11,173 bases of DNA from Gammaproteobacteria bacterium (GCA_003162555.1 PMNQ01000222.1:1-11173); one strand, 5' to 3'. Positions 1-7,440 are shown, counted from the stretch's first letter. The notes: generated by a model not told the origin, from the letters alone. Numbers and translations: made by a program.

Positions 1-1355
1 TATTTCTTGCCGGCCTTGACGTGCTTGGCGATCCAGCGGCTGCTGGTCTCGTTGCGCGGGAAGGTGCTGATGAAGTCCTTGCGCGGCATGCCGGCGTCGC
101 GCACCGCGATGATCATGATCTCCTTCTCGATCTGGCGGATCTCGCCGATATGCGCGCGCAGCTGTGCGGTCAGCGCATCGAACATGCGCGGCGAGAGTTT
201 CAGCTCCATGAACTCGTCGGCCAGTTTCTTGCGCGACTTCTGCGTGCGCGGGTCTTCCGCACCCTGCTTGGCGAGGGCGGCCAGCACCGTGTTGAGGTGC
301 TTGCGCACCAGCGCCATGCGCCGCGCGACTTCCTCGGGGTCGGGGCCGGTATCAATGACCGCTTCTTCGTCCTCGTCGCCGTCCGCTTCCTCTTCGTCGT
401 TCTTTTCGCCTTCCACCACCAGCTCGACCTTGGTCGGGTTCTGCGGCTGCGCAATCACGTCGGGCGCGTTCGGATCGATGAAGCCGACCACCAGGTCGAT
501 CATGCGCGCCTGGCCGGTCTTGAACTGCTCGTAGGTGTGCAGCAGGTGCTCGTGCGTGGCCGGGTAGCTGGCGAGCGCCAGCCGCACCGCATCGAGCCCT
601 TCCTCGATGCGCTTGGCGATGCGGATCTCGCCCTCGCGCGTCAGCAGTTCGACGGTGCCCATCTCGCGCATGTACATGCGCACCGGATCGGTGGTGCGGC
701 CGAGTTCGGCATCGAGTGCGGCGAGCGCGGCGGCGGCTTCCTCGATGGCTTCCTCGTCGGCAGGCGAGGAGGGATCGGAGGCCAGCAGTGACTGCGAGTC
801 CGGTGCTTTTTCGTACACCGGAATGCCCATGTCGTTAATCGTGTTGACGATGTCTTCGATCTGCTCCGGATCGACGATCTCGGAAGGCAGGTGATCGTTG
901 ACCTGCGCGTAAGTGAGATAGCCCTGTTCCTTGCCGCGCGCGATCAGGAGTTTCAGCTGCGACTGGCGGTCTTCGGGCACGCCGCCGGCGGCGGCGCGGC
1001 GTTCAAGTGCGGCCGCGAGCGCGGAACCCTTCGGCGCCGCGGTGGATTTGCCGGGCGGCGGCGTCAGGTGCGACTTGCCGGTAACGACGTGCTTGCCCGC
1101 GGGCGCTGCAGCGGATTTGCCGGCAACGGGCACTGGCTTCGCCGCGCTCTTCGCAGGCACGGGCTTGGCGCCCTTGACGGGCGCGGCGGATTTCGGCGCC
1201 ACGACGGCCTTTGCCGGCACAACGGCGGCGCGTTTGGGCGCGGCGGCCGCGACCACGTGCGATTTTTTTGCTGCGGGCGCCGCATGCTTCACGGCGGGCA
1301 CGGCGCTCTTGGGCCGGGCTGCGGGCGCGGACTTCAATTTGCGGGTCGACGGCAT
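1..1355 (-). CDS. rpoD: RNA polymerase primary sigma factor RpoD (sigma70), N-terminal 451 residues; 3' end outside window
   Basis: Primary sigma factor, which directs RNA polymerase to housekeeping promoters. The visible part has region 1.1 from about residue 131 (QSQLKLLIARGKEQGYLTYA), region 1.2 from residue 219 (GRTTDPVRMYMREMGTVELL), and a non-conserved region with an acidic run at about residues 313-332. The reading frame runs off the window edge just before conserved region 2, so the promoter-recognition regions 2-4 are not seen. The start is the ATG at 1355, preceded by AAAGAGACC as a modest ribosome site. Region 1.1 begins near residue 6 in E. coli but near 131 here. The extra N-terminus is rich in Ala, Lys and Pro and has no acidic residue before E118. 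The frame stays open through this stretch. It lies downstream of dnaG, 173 bases away, as in the macromolecular-synthesis operon. Identity is very secure; the exact start is less so. Confidence 0.97.
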   Translation of the reverse strand, partial: MPSTRKLKSAPAARPKSAVPAVKHAAPAAKKSHVVAAAAPKRAAVVPAKAVVAPKSAAPVKGAKPVPAKSAAKPVPVAGKSAAAPAGKHVVTGKSHLTPPPGKSTAAPKGSALAAALERRAAAGGVPEDRQSQLKLLIARGKEQGYLTYAQVNDHLPSEIVDPEQIEDIVNTINDMGIPVYEKAPDSQSLLASDPSSPADEEAIEEAAAALAALDAELGRTTDPVRMYMREMGTVELLTREGEIRIAKRIEEGLDAVRLALASYPATHEHLLHTYEQFKTGQARMIDLVVGFIDPNAPDVIAQPQNPTKVELVVEGEKNDEEEADGDEDEEAVIDTGPDPEEVARRMALVRKHLNTVLAALAKQGAEDPRTQKSRKKLADEFMELKLSPRMFDALTAQLRAHIGEIRQIEKEIMIIAVRDAGMPRKDFISTFPRNETSSRWIAKHVKAGKK

Positions 1356-1395
1356 TGCGGTCTCTTTAATTAGGCGTGTTCAGGACAATGGCTCT

Positions 1396-1519
1396 GCTGC
1401 CGGGTTCCCCTTGGGATTTTCAGGGGAGCGCACCGGTGAGAGGTAATGAATGCGGAAAATCCTGTAATTATACCGAGTGCGCTGCACTAAAGGCCAGTTT
1501 GGGGAGCGAGCCCGGCAGC
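1396..1519. repeat. Long-range inverted repeat spanning the dnaG-rpoD spacer
   Basis: The plus strand has GCTGCCGGG at 1396-1404 and its exact complement CCCGGCAGC at 1511-1519. Inside these, CCCC (1407-1410) faces GGGG (1501-1504). The arms bracket the TATAAT box at 1467-1472. CCCCT at 1407-1411 can instead pair locally with AGGGG at 1422-1426 across a 10-base loop, so the local and long-range structures exclude each other. The right arm lies inside the spacer just after the dnaG stop, so the long helix could form only in dnaG read-through RNA. Confidence 0.45.
1467..1472 (-). promoter_or_regulatory. Candidate -10 box (TATAAT) for rpoD
   Basis: Read on the minus strand, the dnaG-rpoD spacer contains a perfect TATAAT about 112 bases before the rpoD ATG, in a short AT-rich patch of an otherwise GC-rich region. 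The -35 side is weak: with an 18-base spacer the hexamer is TGGCCT. The predicted transcript would start near 1460 and have a leader of about 105 bases. An internal promoter would let rpoD be expressed apart from dnaG. Inferred from motif match only. Confidence 0.5.
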
Positions 1520-1528
1520 TGTCCAAGC

Positions 1529-3364
1529 TTATCGGACGGGGGGCTGGGGTCTTCTGTTAAGTGCTTGAAATTCTGACAGTTCTTGAGTCGTCGCCGAGGC
1601 CGATTGCACCTTGCGGAGCAGCTCGTCGTAGCGCCTGGCCTGTCGCTCCGCGCTGACCTGGGCAATGAGCCGGTCGAGGATGCCGAGCAGCTCGGGGCCG
1701 GCCTGTGCCGCATCCAGCAGGATGCGTTCGGCGTGCAATTCGCCCAGGCGCCGGTGCTCCGGCCGTTCGCGCCACTCCTCGAGCAGTTGCGAGCTGGTGC
1801 GCCGTGGTTGCGTCCGCAGCGCCTGCAGCAATTCGCGCAGCGTGCCGATGCCGCCGAGTTCTGTTTCGCTGATGTCGGCAAGTGCCGGCAGCACGGCCGC
1901 GGGCACCGCGGCCGCGATCGCGGGAAAATGCAGCAGCGTCTGGATGGCCTGCGTCACCAGTCCGCGGCGTCCGCCGCCGCGTCCGTCGCCGCGCGCCGCG
2001 CGGGTGCCGCTGGCTCGCGCACTGTCGCCTGCATCGGCGCCGTCAGCGTCTGGCGCAGCTGCCAGATCCGATCGCAGCAGTTCGCGCAACCGCTCGGTGC
2101 CGAGCCCGACTTCCTGCGCGATGCGCCCTAGCATCAATTCCAGGTACACGCCTTGTGGAAGTTTCGCCAGCAGCGGGCGCGCGAGCGCGACGAACTTGGC
2201 GCGTCCGTCCGCGTGCGTCACGTCGGCCTGCAGGAGCAGCTGGGCCGCCAGGTATTCCGACAGCGGCAGCGCAGCTGCGAGACGCGCCTCGAAGGCCTCG
2301 CGGCCTTCTTTGCCGACCAGGCTATCGGGATCCTCGCCGTCGGGCAAAAACAGAAAACGCAGTTCGCGTCCTTCGCGTGCTTCGGGCAGCGCGTTCTGCA
2401 GCGCGCGCCAGGCTGCGGCGCGGCCGGCGCGATCGCCGTCGAAGGCGAACACGACTTCGCTGACGAGACGGAAGGCGCGCTTGAGATGTTCCGGTGTCGT
2501 CGCCGTGCCGAGTGTCGCGACTGCGCAGGCCACGCCGGCCTGGTGGAGCCGCACCACGTCCATGTAGCCCTCGACGAACACCAGGCGCTTGAGGCTGGTG
2601 CGCGCAAGGCGGATCTCGTGCAGGCCGTAGAGTTCCTGGCCCTTGTGGAACAGCGCGGTTTCCGGCGAATTGAGGTACTTGGGCTCGCCGCGCTCGAGCA
2701 CGCGGCCGCCGAAACCGAGCACGCGTCCGCGTGGATCGCGGATCGGAAACATGATGCGATCGCGGAAGCGGTCGTACCAGGGCTCGCTCCCGGCGCGCGG
2801 CGTTTCGCGTTCGATGATCAGTCCTGTGGCCAACAGCGCACGGCGTGACTCGTCGGTGGCGCCGAAGCGGTGCAACACTTCGTTCCATGCGTCGGGCGCG
2901 TAGCCGATGCGGAAGCGATCGATGATCGTGGCATCGAGTCCGCGGGCCTGCAGGTATTTGCGCGCGCGCTCGTTGCCGGCCAGGCACTCCTGGTAGTAGC
3001 CCGCGACGCGGCCCAGCAGTTCGGTGAGTTGCTCCTGCGCGCGCGGCGCCGCCGCGGAGCCTCCTTCGTGCGGCACCTCGAGGCCGAGACGTCCCGCCAG
3101 TTCCTCGACGGCTTCGGGAAACGGCAGTTGCTCGTACTGCATCAGGAAACCGAGCGCGGTGCCGTGCGCGCCGCAACCGAAGCAGTGAAAGAACTGCTTG
3201 TCGGGACTGACCCAGAATGAAGCGGTCTTCTCGTCGTGGAACGGGCAGCAGGCCTTGAACTCGCGGCCCGCCTTCTTGAGCGGCACACGGCTACCGACGA
3301 TCTCGACGATATCGGCGCGCGCGATCAGCTCATCGATGAAAGTCTGGGGGATGCGGCCGGCCAT
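1529..3364 (-). CDS. dnaG: DNA primase DnaG
   Basis: Makes the RNA primers for replication at the fork, together with the DnaB helicase. The protein is 611 residues, against 581 in E. coli. The N-terminal CHC2 zinc domain has ligands C40, H43, C61 and C64. The TOPRIM catalytic core has E265 in FVEGYMDVV and D309/D311 in FAFDGDRAG, all at the E. coli numbers. A low-complexity Ala/Gly/Arg linker follows at about residues 435-470, then a helical DnaB-binding C-terminal domain. The start is the ATG at 3364, because MAGRIPQTFI matches the family N-terminus; an upstream in-frame start at 3433 would add 23 unsupported residues. The ribosome site is weak. The gene is followed by rpoD, the canonical order, but yqeY-rpsU is not immediately upstream. 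Confidence 0.98.
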   Translation of the reverse strand: MAGRIPQTFIDELIARADIVEIVGSRVPLKKAGREFKACCPFHDEKTASFWVSPDKQFFHCFGCGAHGTALGFLMQYEQLPFPEAVEELAGRLGLEVPHEGGSAAAPRAQEQLTELLGRVAGYYQECLAGNERARKYLQARGLDATIIDRFRIGYAPDAWNEVLHRFGATDESRRALLATGLIIERETPRAGSEPWYDRFRDRIMFPIRDPRGRVLGFGGRVLERGEPKYLNSPETALFHKGQELYGLHEIRLARTSLKRLVFVEGYMDVVRLHQAGVACAVATLGTATTPEHLKRAFRLVSEVVFAFDGDRAGRAAAWRALQNALPEAREGRELRFLFLPDGEDPDSLVGKEGREAFEARLAAALPLSEYLAAQLLLQADVTHADGRAKFVALARPLLAKLPQGVYLELMLGRIAQEVGLGTERLRELLRSDLAAAPDADGADAGDSARASGTRAARGDGRGGGRRGLVTQAIQTLLHFPAIAAAVPAAVLPALADISETELGGIGTLRELLQALRTQPRRTSSQLLEEWRERPEHRRLGELHAERILLDAAQAGPELLGILDRLIAQVSAERQARRYDELLRKVQSASATTQELSEFQALNRRPQPPVR

Positions 3365-3447
3365 GCGTTCAAGTCTACCCGAGAGAGGCTGCGGTCGATT
3401 GCGACCGCGCAGTTGGCCATGCCAGCGGCTCATGGCGGCGCGCGGCT

Positions 3448-3481
3448 CAGAATTCCGGACCTAGGATCGTCCGGAATTCTG
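3448..3481. repeat. Perfect 13-bp inverted repeat with 8-base loop, upstream of dnaG
   Basis: CAGAATTCCGGAC at 3448-3460 and GTCCGGAATTCTG at 3469-3481 are exact reverse complements separated by CTAGGATC. The structure lies about 84 bases upstream of the dnaG start. It would form a strong hairpin in any transcript entering dnaG from upstream. There is no T-run on either strand, so it is not a textbook intrinsic terminator. E. coli has a terminator in the rpsU-dnaG spacer, so this may be an attenuator relic, or it may be a dimer-binding operator. Confidence 0.6.
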
Positions 3482-3597
3482 CCGTGCCCTCGCGCGGACG
3501 GGCGCTGCGGCCTTGTTGTGGCACCGCCAGCGGCCGACGAACCAGGGCCGCGCGCCTGCGCCCGCGCTCGGCGCGCCGCAAATCGCCGTTGGTATGG

Positions 3598-3619
3598 TTG
3601 ATTGCTCGGCGACAATCAA
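3598..3619. promoter_or_regulatory. Small palindrome TTGATTG-N8-CAATCAA, possible operator
   Basis: Exact 7-bp arms (3598-3604 and 3613-3619) surround an 8-base spacer. The site is AT-rich within GC-rich DNA, a common form for a dimeric repressor site. On the minus strand one arm supplies TTGATT, a possible -35 element with a poor -10 (CATACC) 17 bases on, facing dnaG. No regulator gene is nearby. Motif-only call. Confidence 0.25.
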
Positions 3620-3655
3620 ACACTGACGCGTGGCGGTGCGGGTTGCCAAGCCCGG

Positions 3656-3805
3656 CGGCTTCTCCATGCGCAGTGGGGCAATCTGCCGAAGTCGCTAGAG
3701 TGGCTCCAGACGGGACTGCGGATCCTGGATCCCGGTCTGACGAATCTGAAGATGGATCCGCAGCTGGATCCGGTGCGCGGCGAAGCTGAATTTCCCGGAC
3801 TGAAG
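3656..3805 (+). pseudogene. Remnant of the C-terminal end of a TPR-repeat protein gene
   Basis: About 50 codons in one plus-strand frame read HAQWGNLPKSLEWLQTGL, then LRILDPGLTNLKMDPQLDPV. This closely resembles the conserved tail of many proteobacterial TPR proteins, where a final TPR (YAQWG..AL.WL..A) is followed by RDPGL..LK.DPLLDPLR and F. I recognise it from memory of the family. Nothing similar precedes it in any frame, and downstream the frame runs on antisense into the MFS gene without the expected ending. That fits a decayed gene fragment rather than a working small protein. No ribosome site or convincing start is present. It is the only coding-like content of the 3365-3822 spacer. 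Confidence 0.5.
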
Positions 3806-3826
3806 GTCAGCCGGCCGCCGCTTCAG
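3800..3826 (-). terminator. Weak hairpin at the 3' end of the MFS gene
   Basis: CTGAAG (3800-3805) and CTTCAG (3821-3826) can pair around a GC-rich 15-base loop that contains the self-complementary CCGGCCG run. The right arm overlaps the MFS stop codon (3823-3825). There is no T-tract, so this is at best a partial or Rho-assisted end. Confidence 0.2.
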
Positions 3827-5085
3827 GGCCCGAGCTGTGCGGATTGCGCGCGCGCATCGTGCCGCCACAGCAGCAGCGCGAACACGAAGCCCGCGAGGCT
3901 CAGCAGCCCGAAGAACCACAGCATCGCGGCGTAACCCTGCACGTGCGCGGCACTGGCGCCGCCGCGATCGTTGAGATAGCCGGCGATCAGGTTGGCGAGC
4001 GTCAGTCCCGCGTTCTGCAGCATGGTCATGAGTCCGTAGGCCGTGCCGAGCAGTGCCGCGGCGGCCACGCGCGGCACTGCCGGCCACAGCACGGCGGGCA
4101 CCATCGAGAAACTCACGCCCAGCAGCGCCGTCGATACCCACAGGCTCACGCTGGAGCTGGCGAGGCACACGAAACTAAGCGGCAGCAGCAGTGAGCCGAC
4201 CACCAGCAGTTGCGCATGATGGCCGATGCGGTCGACCAGCAGGCCGAACAGCGGCGTGGCGACCACCGCTGCGAGGAACACATAGCTGTTGATCTTGCTG
4301 GCCGCGGCCAGCGACATGCCGTGAGCATGCTGGAAATACTCGATCGCGAACGTGCTGCGAAACGGCAGGATCACCGAGTAGAACGTGACGCAGATGCCGG
4401 CGATGCACCAGTAGCCGAAGCCGAAGCGGAGCATGTTCTTCCAGTCGACGCGCTCGCCCGGCGGCGCGATCGCCAGCGTGCCGCGCGCCGCCTCGCGCCG
4501 GTCCACCAGGAAATAGACGGCCGCGGCCGCCAGGCTCAGCGCCGCAAATCCTGCCGCCAGCACCAGCGGCGGCTGCCAGCCGCGTGCGTACAGCGAGTCG
4601 GCAAAAGAAGGCGAGCGGTCGGCCAGATAGGAGCCGAGGCGTCCAAGGCTGATGTTCAGCGCCAGGAACAGCGCCAGGTAACGTCCGTCGAACCACTGCA
4701 CCAGCGCGACCAGCAGCGCGACGATCATCGTCTCGGCGCCGACTCCGAACAGCAGCCGGCCCAGCACCATCACCCCAAAGTGGCTGCCGAGCGCGGTCAG
4801 CACGGCGCCCACCAGGCAAATGAACGTGGTCCAGAAAACCACGCGGCGCACGCCCAGGCGATCGGTCAGCACACCCCCTACCAGCACCAGGAAAATGTTC
4901 GGCACGCTGTAGATCGCGTTGAGCGTGCCAAGCTGGGTCTGGGTGAAACCGAGCTGGCGTGAGAGCAGGTCGGCGACCGGGCCGATCGAATCGTAGACAT
5001 AGTTGTTGCCCAGCATCAGCAGGGCCGCGGCCGTGAACATGATGGCCTGGGCTTTGAACGACGGCAGGCGCGTGCGCTGATTCAT
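3823..5085 (-). CDS. Major facilitator superfamily transporter, MFSD1-like
   Basis: A 420-residue inner-membrane carrier with about 12 hydrophobic segments and a central hydrophilic loop near residues 200-220. MFS signatures are GGVLTDRLGVRR (residues 70-81, the loop 2-3 motif) and GRLLFGVGAE (109-118), followed by QWFDG and the SLGRLGS segment. That last combination, GR.LFG.G.E.. then a WF.G..L...L..S..R.GS pattern, is what I associate with the animal lysosomal transporter MFSD1, a dipeptide carrier, and its bacterial relatives. The substrate here is inference. The start is taken at the ATG at 5085 because an upstream GTG at 5118 adds 11 non-conserved residues. No clear ribosome site is seen, so the start is uncertain. 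It is divergent from the amino acid permease across 75 bases. Confidence 0.85.
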   Translation of the reverse strand: MNQRTRLPSFKAQAIMFTAAALLMLGNNYVYDSIGPVADLLSRQLGFTQTQLGTLNAIYSVPNIFLVLVGGVLTDRLGVRRVVFWTTFICLVGAVLTALGSHFGVMVLGRLLFGVGAETMIVALLVALVQWFDGRYLALFLALNISLGRLGSYLADRSPSFADSLYARGWQPPLVLAAGFAALSLAAAAVYFLVDRREAARGTLAIAPPGERVDWKNMLRFGFGYWCIAGICVTFYSVILPFRSTFAIEYFQHAHGMSLAAASKINSYVFLAAVVATPLFGLLVDRIGHHAQLLVVGSLLLPLSFVCLASSSVSLWVSTALLGVSFSMVPAVLWPAVPRVAAAALLGTAYGLMTMLQNAGLTLANLIAGYLNDRGGASAAHVQGYAAMLWFFGLLSLAGFVFALLLWRHDARAQSAQLGP

Positions 5086-5160
5086 GGGGCGGCAATATGC
5101 CAGAGCCGCGTGCGCCACGCCGCGCTATTGGGCGTCTGCGAGCTCCGCCATGATGATGCT

Positions 5161-6474
5161 ATGGTTGCGCGCATGAGCGACAAACAACGCGACGCGGGTC
5201 TGGTGCGCGCAGTCGGACCCTGGGGATTGGCGGCCAGCACGGTCTGCATCGTGGTCGGTGCCGGCATCTTCGCGGTGCCGGCGGCGCTGGCTTCGAGCGT
5301 GGGCAGCTACGCGCCGCTGGCGTTGCTGGTGTGCGCTGTGGCCGTTGGCGCAGTGGCAATCTGCTTTGCCGAAGGCGGCAGCCGCATGGCGAGCAGCGGT
5401 GGCGCCTACGCCTACATTGCCGTCGCCTTCGGGCCGCTGGTCGGATTCGTTGCCGGCACGCTCTCCTGGCTCGGCAGCGTGCTCGCCAGCGGCGGCGTGG
5501 CCGCGGCGCTCGCCGACGTGTGCGTATCCGTGTTGCCGCTGCCGCTGCGGACCACGGCGCACGCGCTGGTGATCATCGTCGTCATCGTCGGCATCGCGCT
5601 GGTCAATGTGCGTGGCGTGCTGAGCGCGACCCGCATGGTGAGCGCGGTTACGCTGCTGAAGCTCGTGCCGCTGCTGATTTTCCTGGTGGTCGGCGCTACG
5701 GCCATGCACGGCGGCAACTTTGCGCAGACCGTGCAACCGGACACAGCAGGCCTGGGCCGCGCGCTGATCCTCGCGCTGTTTGCATTCACCGGCATGGAGA
5801 TCTCGCTGTGCGCGAGCGGCGAGGTGGCCGATCCGGCCCGCACGATACCGCGCGCGCTGGCGATTTCGATGGTGGCGGTGACATTGCTGTATGTCGCGAT
5901 CCAGGTGGTCGCGCAAGGGCTGCTCGGTCCGGCGCTGGCGTCCTCGCAGGTGCCGCTGGCCGATGCAATGGGCCGCATCAGTCCGGCGTTGCGATTGTTG
6001 ATGGTGGCAGGCGCCGCGGTGTCGATGTTCGGCCTGCTGAGCAGCGAACTGCTCGGCAATCCGCGCGTGCTGTTCGCGTTTGCGCGTGACGGCCTGCTGC
6101 CCGCAGCGCTCGGCCGCGTGCACGAGCGCAGCCGCGTGCCGCACGTGGCGATCCTCGTGAACGCCGCGATCGCGCTGCTGCTGGCGCTGAGCGGCAGTTT
6201 CGCCGAGCTGGCGGTGCTGGCGACGCTGGTGACCGCGCCGCTGTACATGCTCGGTTGCGCGGCCGCGCAGCGCATGGCGAAGCGCGGCATCACGCAGGGC
6301 GCCGCACCATTGAATTTCCGCTGGCTCGGCGCGGCTGCGGCGGTCGGCATCGCCGGCATGCTGGCGTTGGTGGCGCTGGCGGCGCGCGTGGAAATCATCG
6401 GTCTGCTGGCGGTGATCGCCGGCAGTGCGCTGGTTTACCTGCTGGTGTCGCGGCTGGCGCCGTCGCCACGCTGA
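5161..6474 (+). CDS. APC-superfamily amino acid permease
   Basis: Predicted inner-membrane amino acid transporter of about 437 residues with about 12 membrane segments. The first segment carries the unwound-helix motif VVGAGIFAVPA (G33, G35, I36, F37). Segment 6 carries FAFTGMEISL (from F207), followed by the usual GE.ADP element (E221, D224, P225). These are the substrate- and coupling-site signatures of the APC fold and resemble the APA/arginine-ornithine-like group. The substrate cannot be read from sequence. Start choice is uncertain: ATG at 5161 and ATG at 5173 are both possible and neither has a good ribosome site; the in-frame GTG at 5110 is less likely. The 3' end overlaps the convergent NmrA-like gene by 40 bases. 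Confidence 0.88.
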   Translation: MVARMSDKQRDAGLVRAVGPWGLAASTVCIVVGAGIFAVPAALASSVGSYAPLALLVCAVAVGAVAICFAEGGSRMASSGGAYAYIAVAFGPLVGFVAGTLSWLGSVLASGGVAAALADVCVSVLPLPLRTTAHALVIIVVIVGIALVNVRGVLSATRMVSAVTLLKLVPLLIFLVVGATAMHGGNFAQTVQPDTAGLGRALILALFAFTGMEISLCASGEVADPARTIPRALAISMVAVTLLYVAIQVVAQGLLGPALASSQVPLADAMGRISPALRLLMVAGAAVSMFGLLSSELLGNPRVLFAFARDGLLPAALGRVHERSRVPHVAILVNAAIALLLALSGSFAELAVLATLVTAPLYMLGCAAAQRMAKRGITQGAAPLNFRWLGAAAAVGIAGMLALVALAARVEIIGLLAVIAGSALVYLLVSRLAPSPR

Positions 6475-7415
6475 AGGAACTGTTCGGCGCTCGTGAGTTG
6501 CAGGCCCAGCCGGAGCGCGAGCGCATTGGCATCGTAGGGCGTGTCGCAGGCGACCAGCCAGTTTAGTCCCATGATGCCGGAAGCACTTTCGGAAAACGGT
6601 GCCAGCAATGCTCGCAGCACGCGGTACGCTCGCCTCGGCATGCTGATGGCGCGAATCGGTTTGCCCAGCAGACGCGCATAGATCGCGAGCACGTCATCCC
6701 AGCTCAGCACCTGCGGACCACCGATCTCGAAGATCGCACCACGCATGTCCTCGCGCCCGATGCTGCCGATGATGAATCCGGCCACGTCGTCCAGCGCGAT
6801 GAAGGCATGACGCACCCGGCGCGAGCCCGGCAGTAGCGCGATGCCGTGCTGGCGTATCAGGCCGCCGACCGCGTTGATGAATACCTGCAGGAACCAGTAG
6901 CGGCGCTCGATGGTCGCCGCCGCGGCGCCGCGCGCCACACTGGCGTCGCCGATGAAGGCGAACCAGTCGTCCATGAACAACGAGGGCCGCAGCACGGTGT
7001 ACGGCAGCGTGCTCGACTGCAGGCGCTGTTCGTTGAGCCGCTTGTAGCGAAAGGCCGGAACCGCCGCGTCGTGCGCAGTCTGCGGCATCGACACGAAGAT
7101 GAATTGCCCGATCCGTTCCCGCTCGCAAGTTGCGATCAGGTGAGCGTAGCCCTGGCCCTCGACCGCTTCGAAGCTGGTTCGGCCCTCGGGCACGATGACG
7201 TTGGCCGTGGCAATGACCACGCGCGCGCCGCGGCACGCGGCCTCGACGCTGGCGGCATCGCGCAGATCGCCAAAGCCAAGCTCGACTCCGGGCATGCGCA
7301 GGTGTTCGTGTCTTGAACCGACGCGCACAAAGGCACGCACAGGCTGGCCCGCCGCGGCGAGCCGCCGCACGACAGCCGTGCCCAACTGGCCGGTTGCTCC
7401 CACAACCAGGATCAT
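6435..7415 (-). CDS. NmrA/atypical SDR-family NAD(P)-binding protein
   Basis: A 326-residue protein with an N-terminal Rossmann fold. It begins MILVVGATGQLG with the GxxGxxG dinucleotide motif (G6, G9, G12), and FGDLRD follows at the end of the next beta unit. The usual SDR catalytic YxxxK is not evident; the equivalent region reads FRYKRLNEQRL, typical of NmrA-like or NDUFA9-like atypical SDRs that act as redox sensors or reductases. The substrate is unknown. The start is the ATG at 7415, preceded by GGGGTGG as a ribosome site. A longer frame to 7712 would run through the divergent peptidase gene and is rejected. It is divergent from the peptidase gene (85-base spacer) and convergent with the permease (40-base overlap). 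Confidence 0.85.
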   Translation of the reverse strand: MILVVGATGQLGTAVVRRLAAAGQPVRAFVRVGSRHEHLRMPGVELGFGDLRDAASVEAACRGARVVIATANVIVPEGRTSFEAVEGQGYAHLIATCERERIGQFIFVSMPQTAHDAAVPAFRYKRLNEQRLQSSTLPYTVLRPSLFMDDWFAFIGDASVARGAAAATIERRYWFLQVFINAVGGLIRQHGIALLPGSRRVRHAFIALDDVAGFIIGSIGREDMRGAIFEIGGPQVLSWDDVLAIYARLLGKPIRAISMPRRAYRVLRALLAPFSESASGIMGLNWLVACDTPYDANALALRLGLQLTSAEQFLQRGDGASRDTSR

Positions 7416-7440
7416 GGTGCCACCCCGCCTTCGACACCGG

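Larger units (their letters stand above)
3365..3822. other. 458-base spacer between dnaG and the MFS gene without an intact gene
   Basis: This stretch holds the dnaG upstream region, the 13-bp inverted repeat (3448-3481), the small palindrome (3598-3619) and the TPR-gene remnant (3656-3805). The part at 3482-3590 is GC-rich and low in complexity, and I see nothing recognisable in it. No clear dnaG promoter was found; a TAGACT box just before the dnaG ATG lacks a good -35. Confidence 0.6.

Noticed and set aside
21..791. 256-codon open frame on the plus strand, antisense to rpoD
   Set aside because: GC-rich codon use leaves opposite-strand frames open. The protein is low in complexity with no recognisable domain, and it lies fully inside conserved rpoD.
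3365..3433. Upstream in-frame extension of dnaG by 23 residues
   Set aside because: MAGRIPQ at 3364 matches the family N-terminus, and with that start all catalytic residue numbers equal those of E. coli.
3720..3771. Four GGATCC sites within 52 bases
   Set aside because: Three encode the repeated Asp-Pro steps of the TPR remnant (LDP, MDP, LDP). The cluster is explained by coding content and not by a site array.
5125..6144. 339-codon minus-strand open frame opposite the amino acid permease
   Set aside because: It is a His/Gln/Arg-rich translation typical of the reverse of a membrane-protein gene, with no motifs. The permease frame has clear APC signatures.
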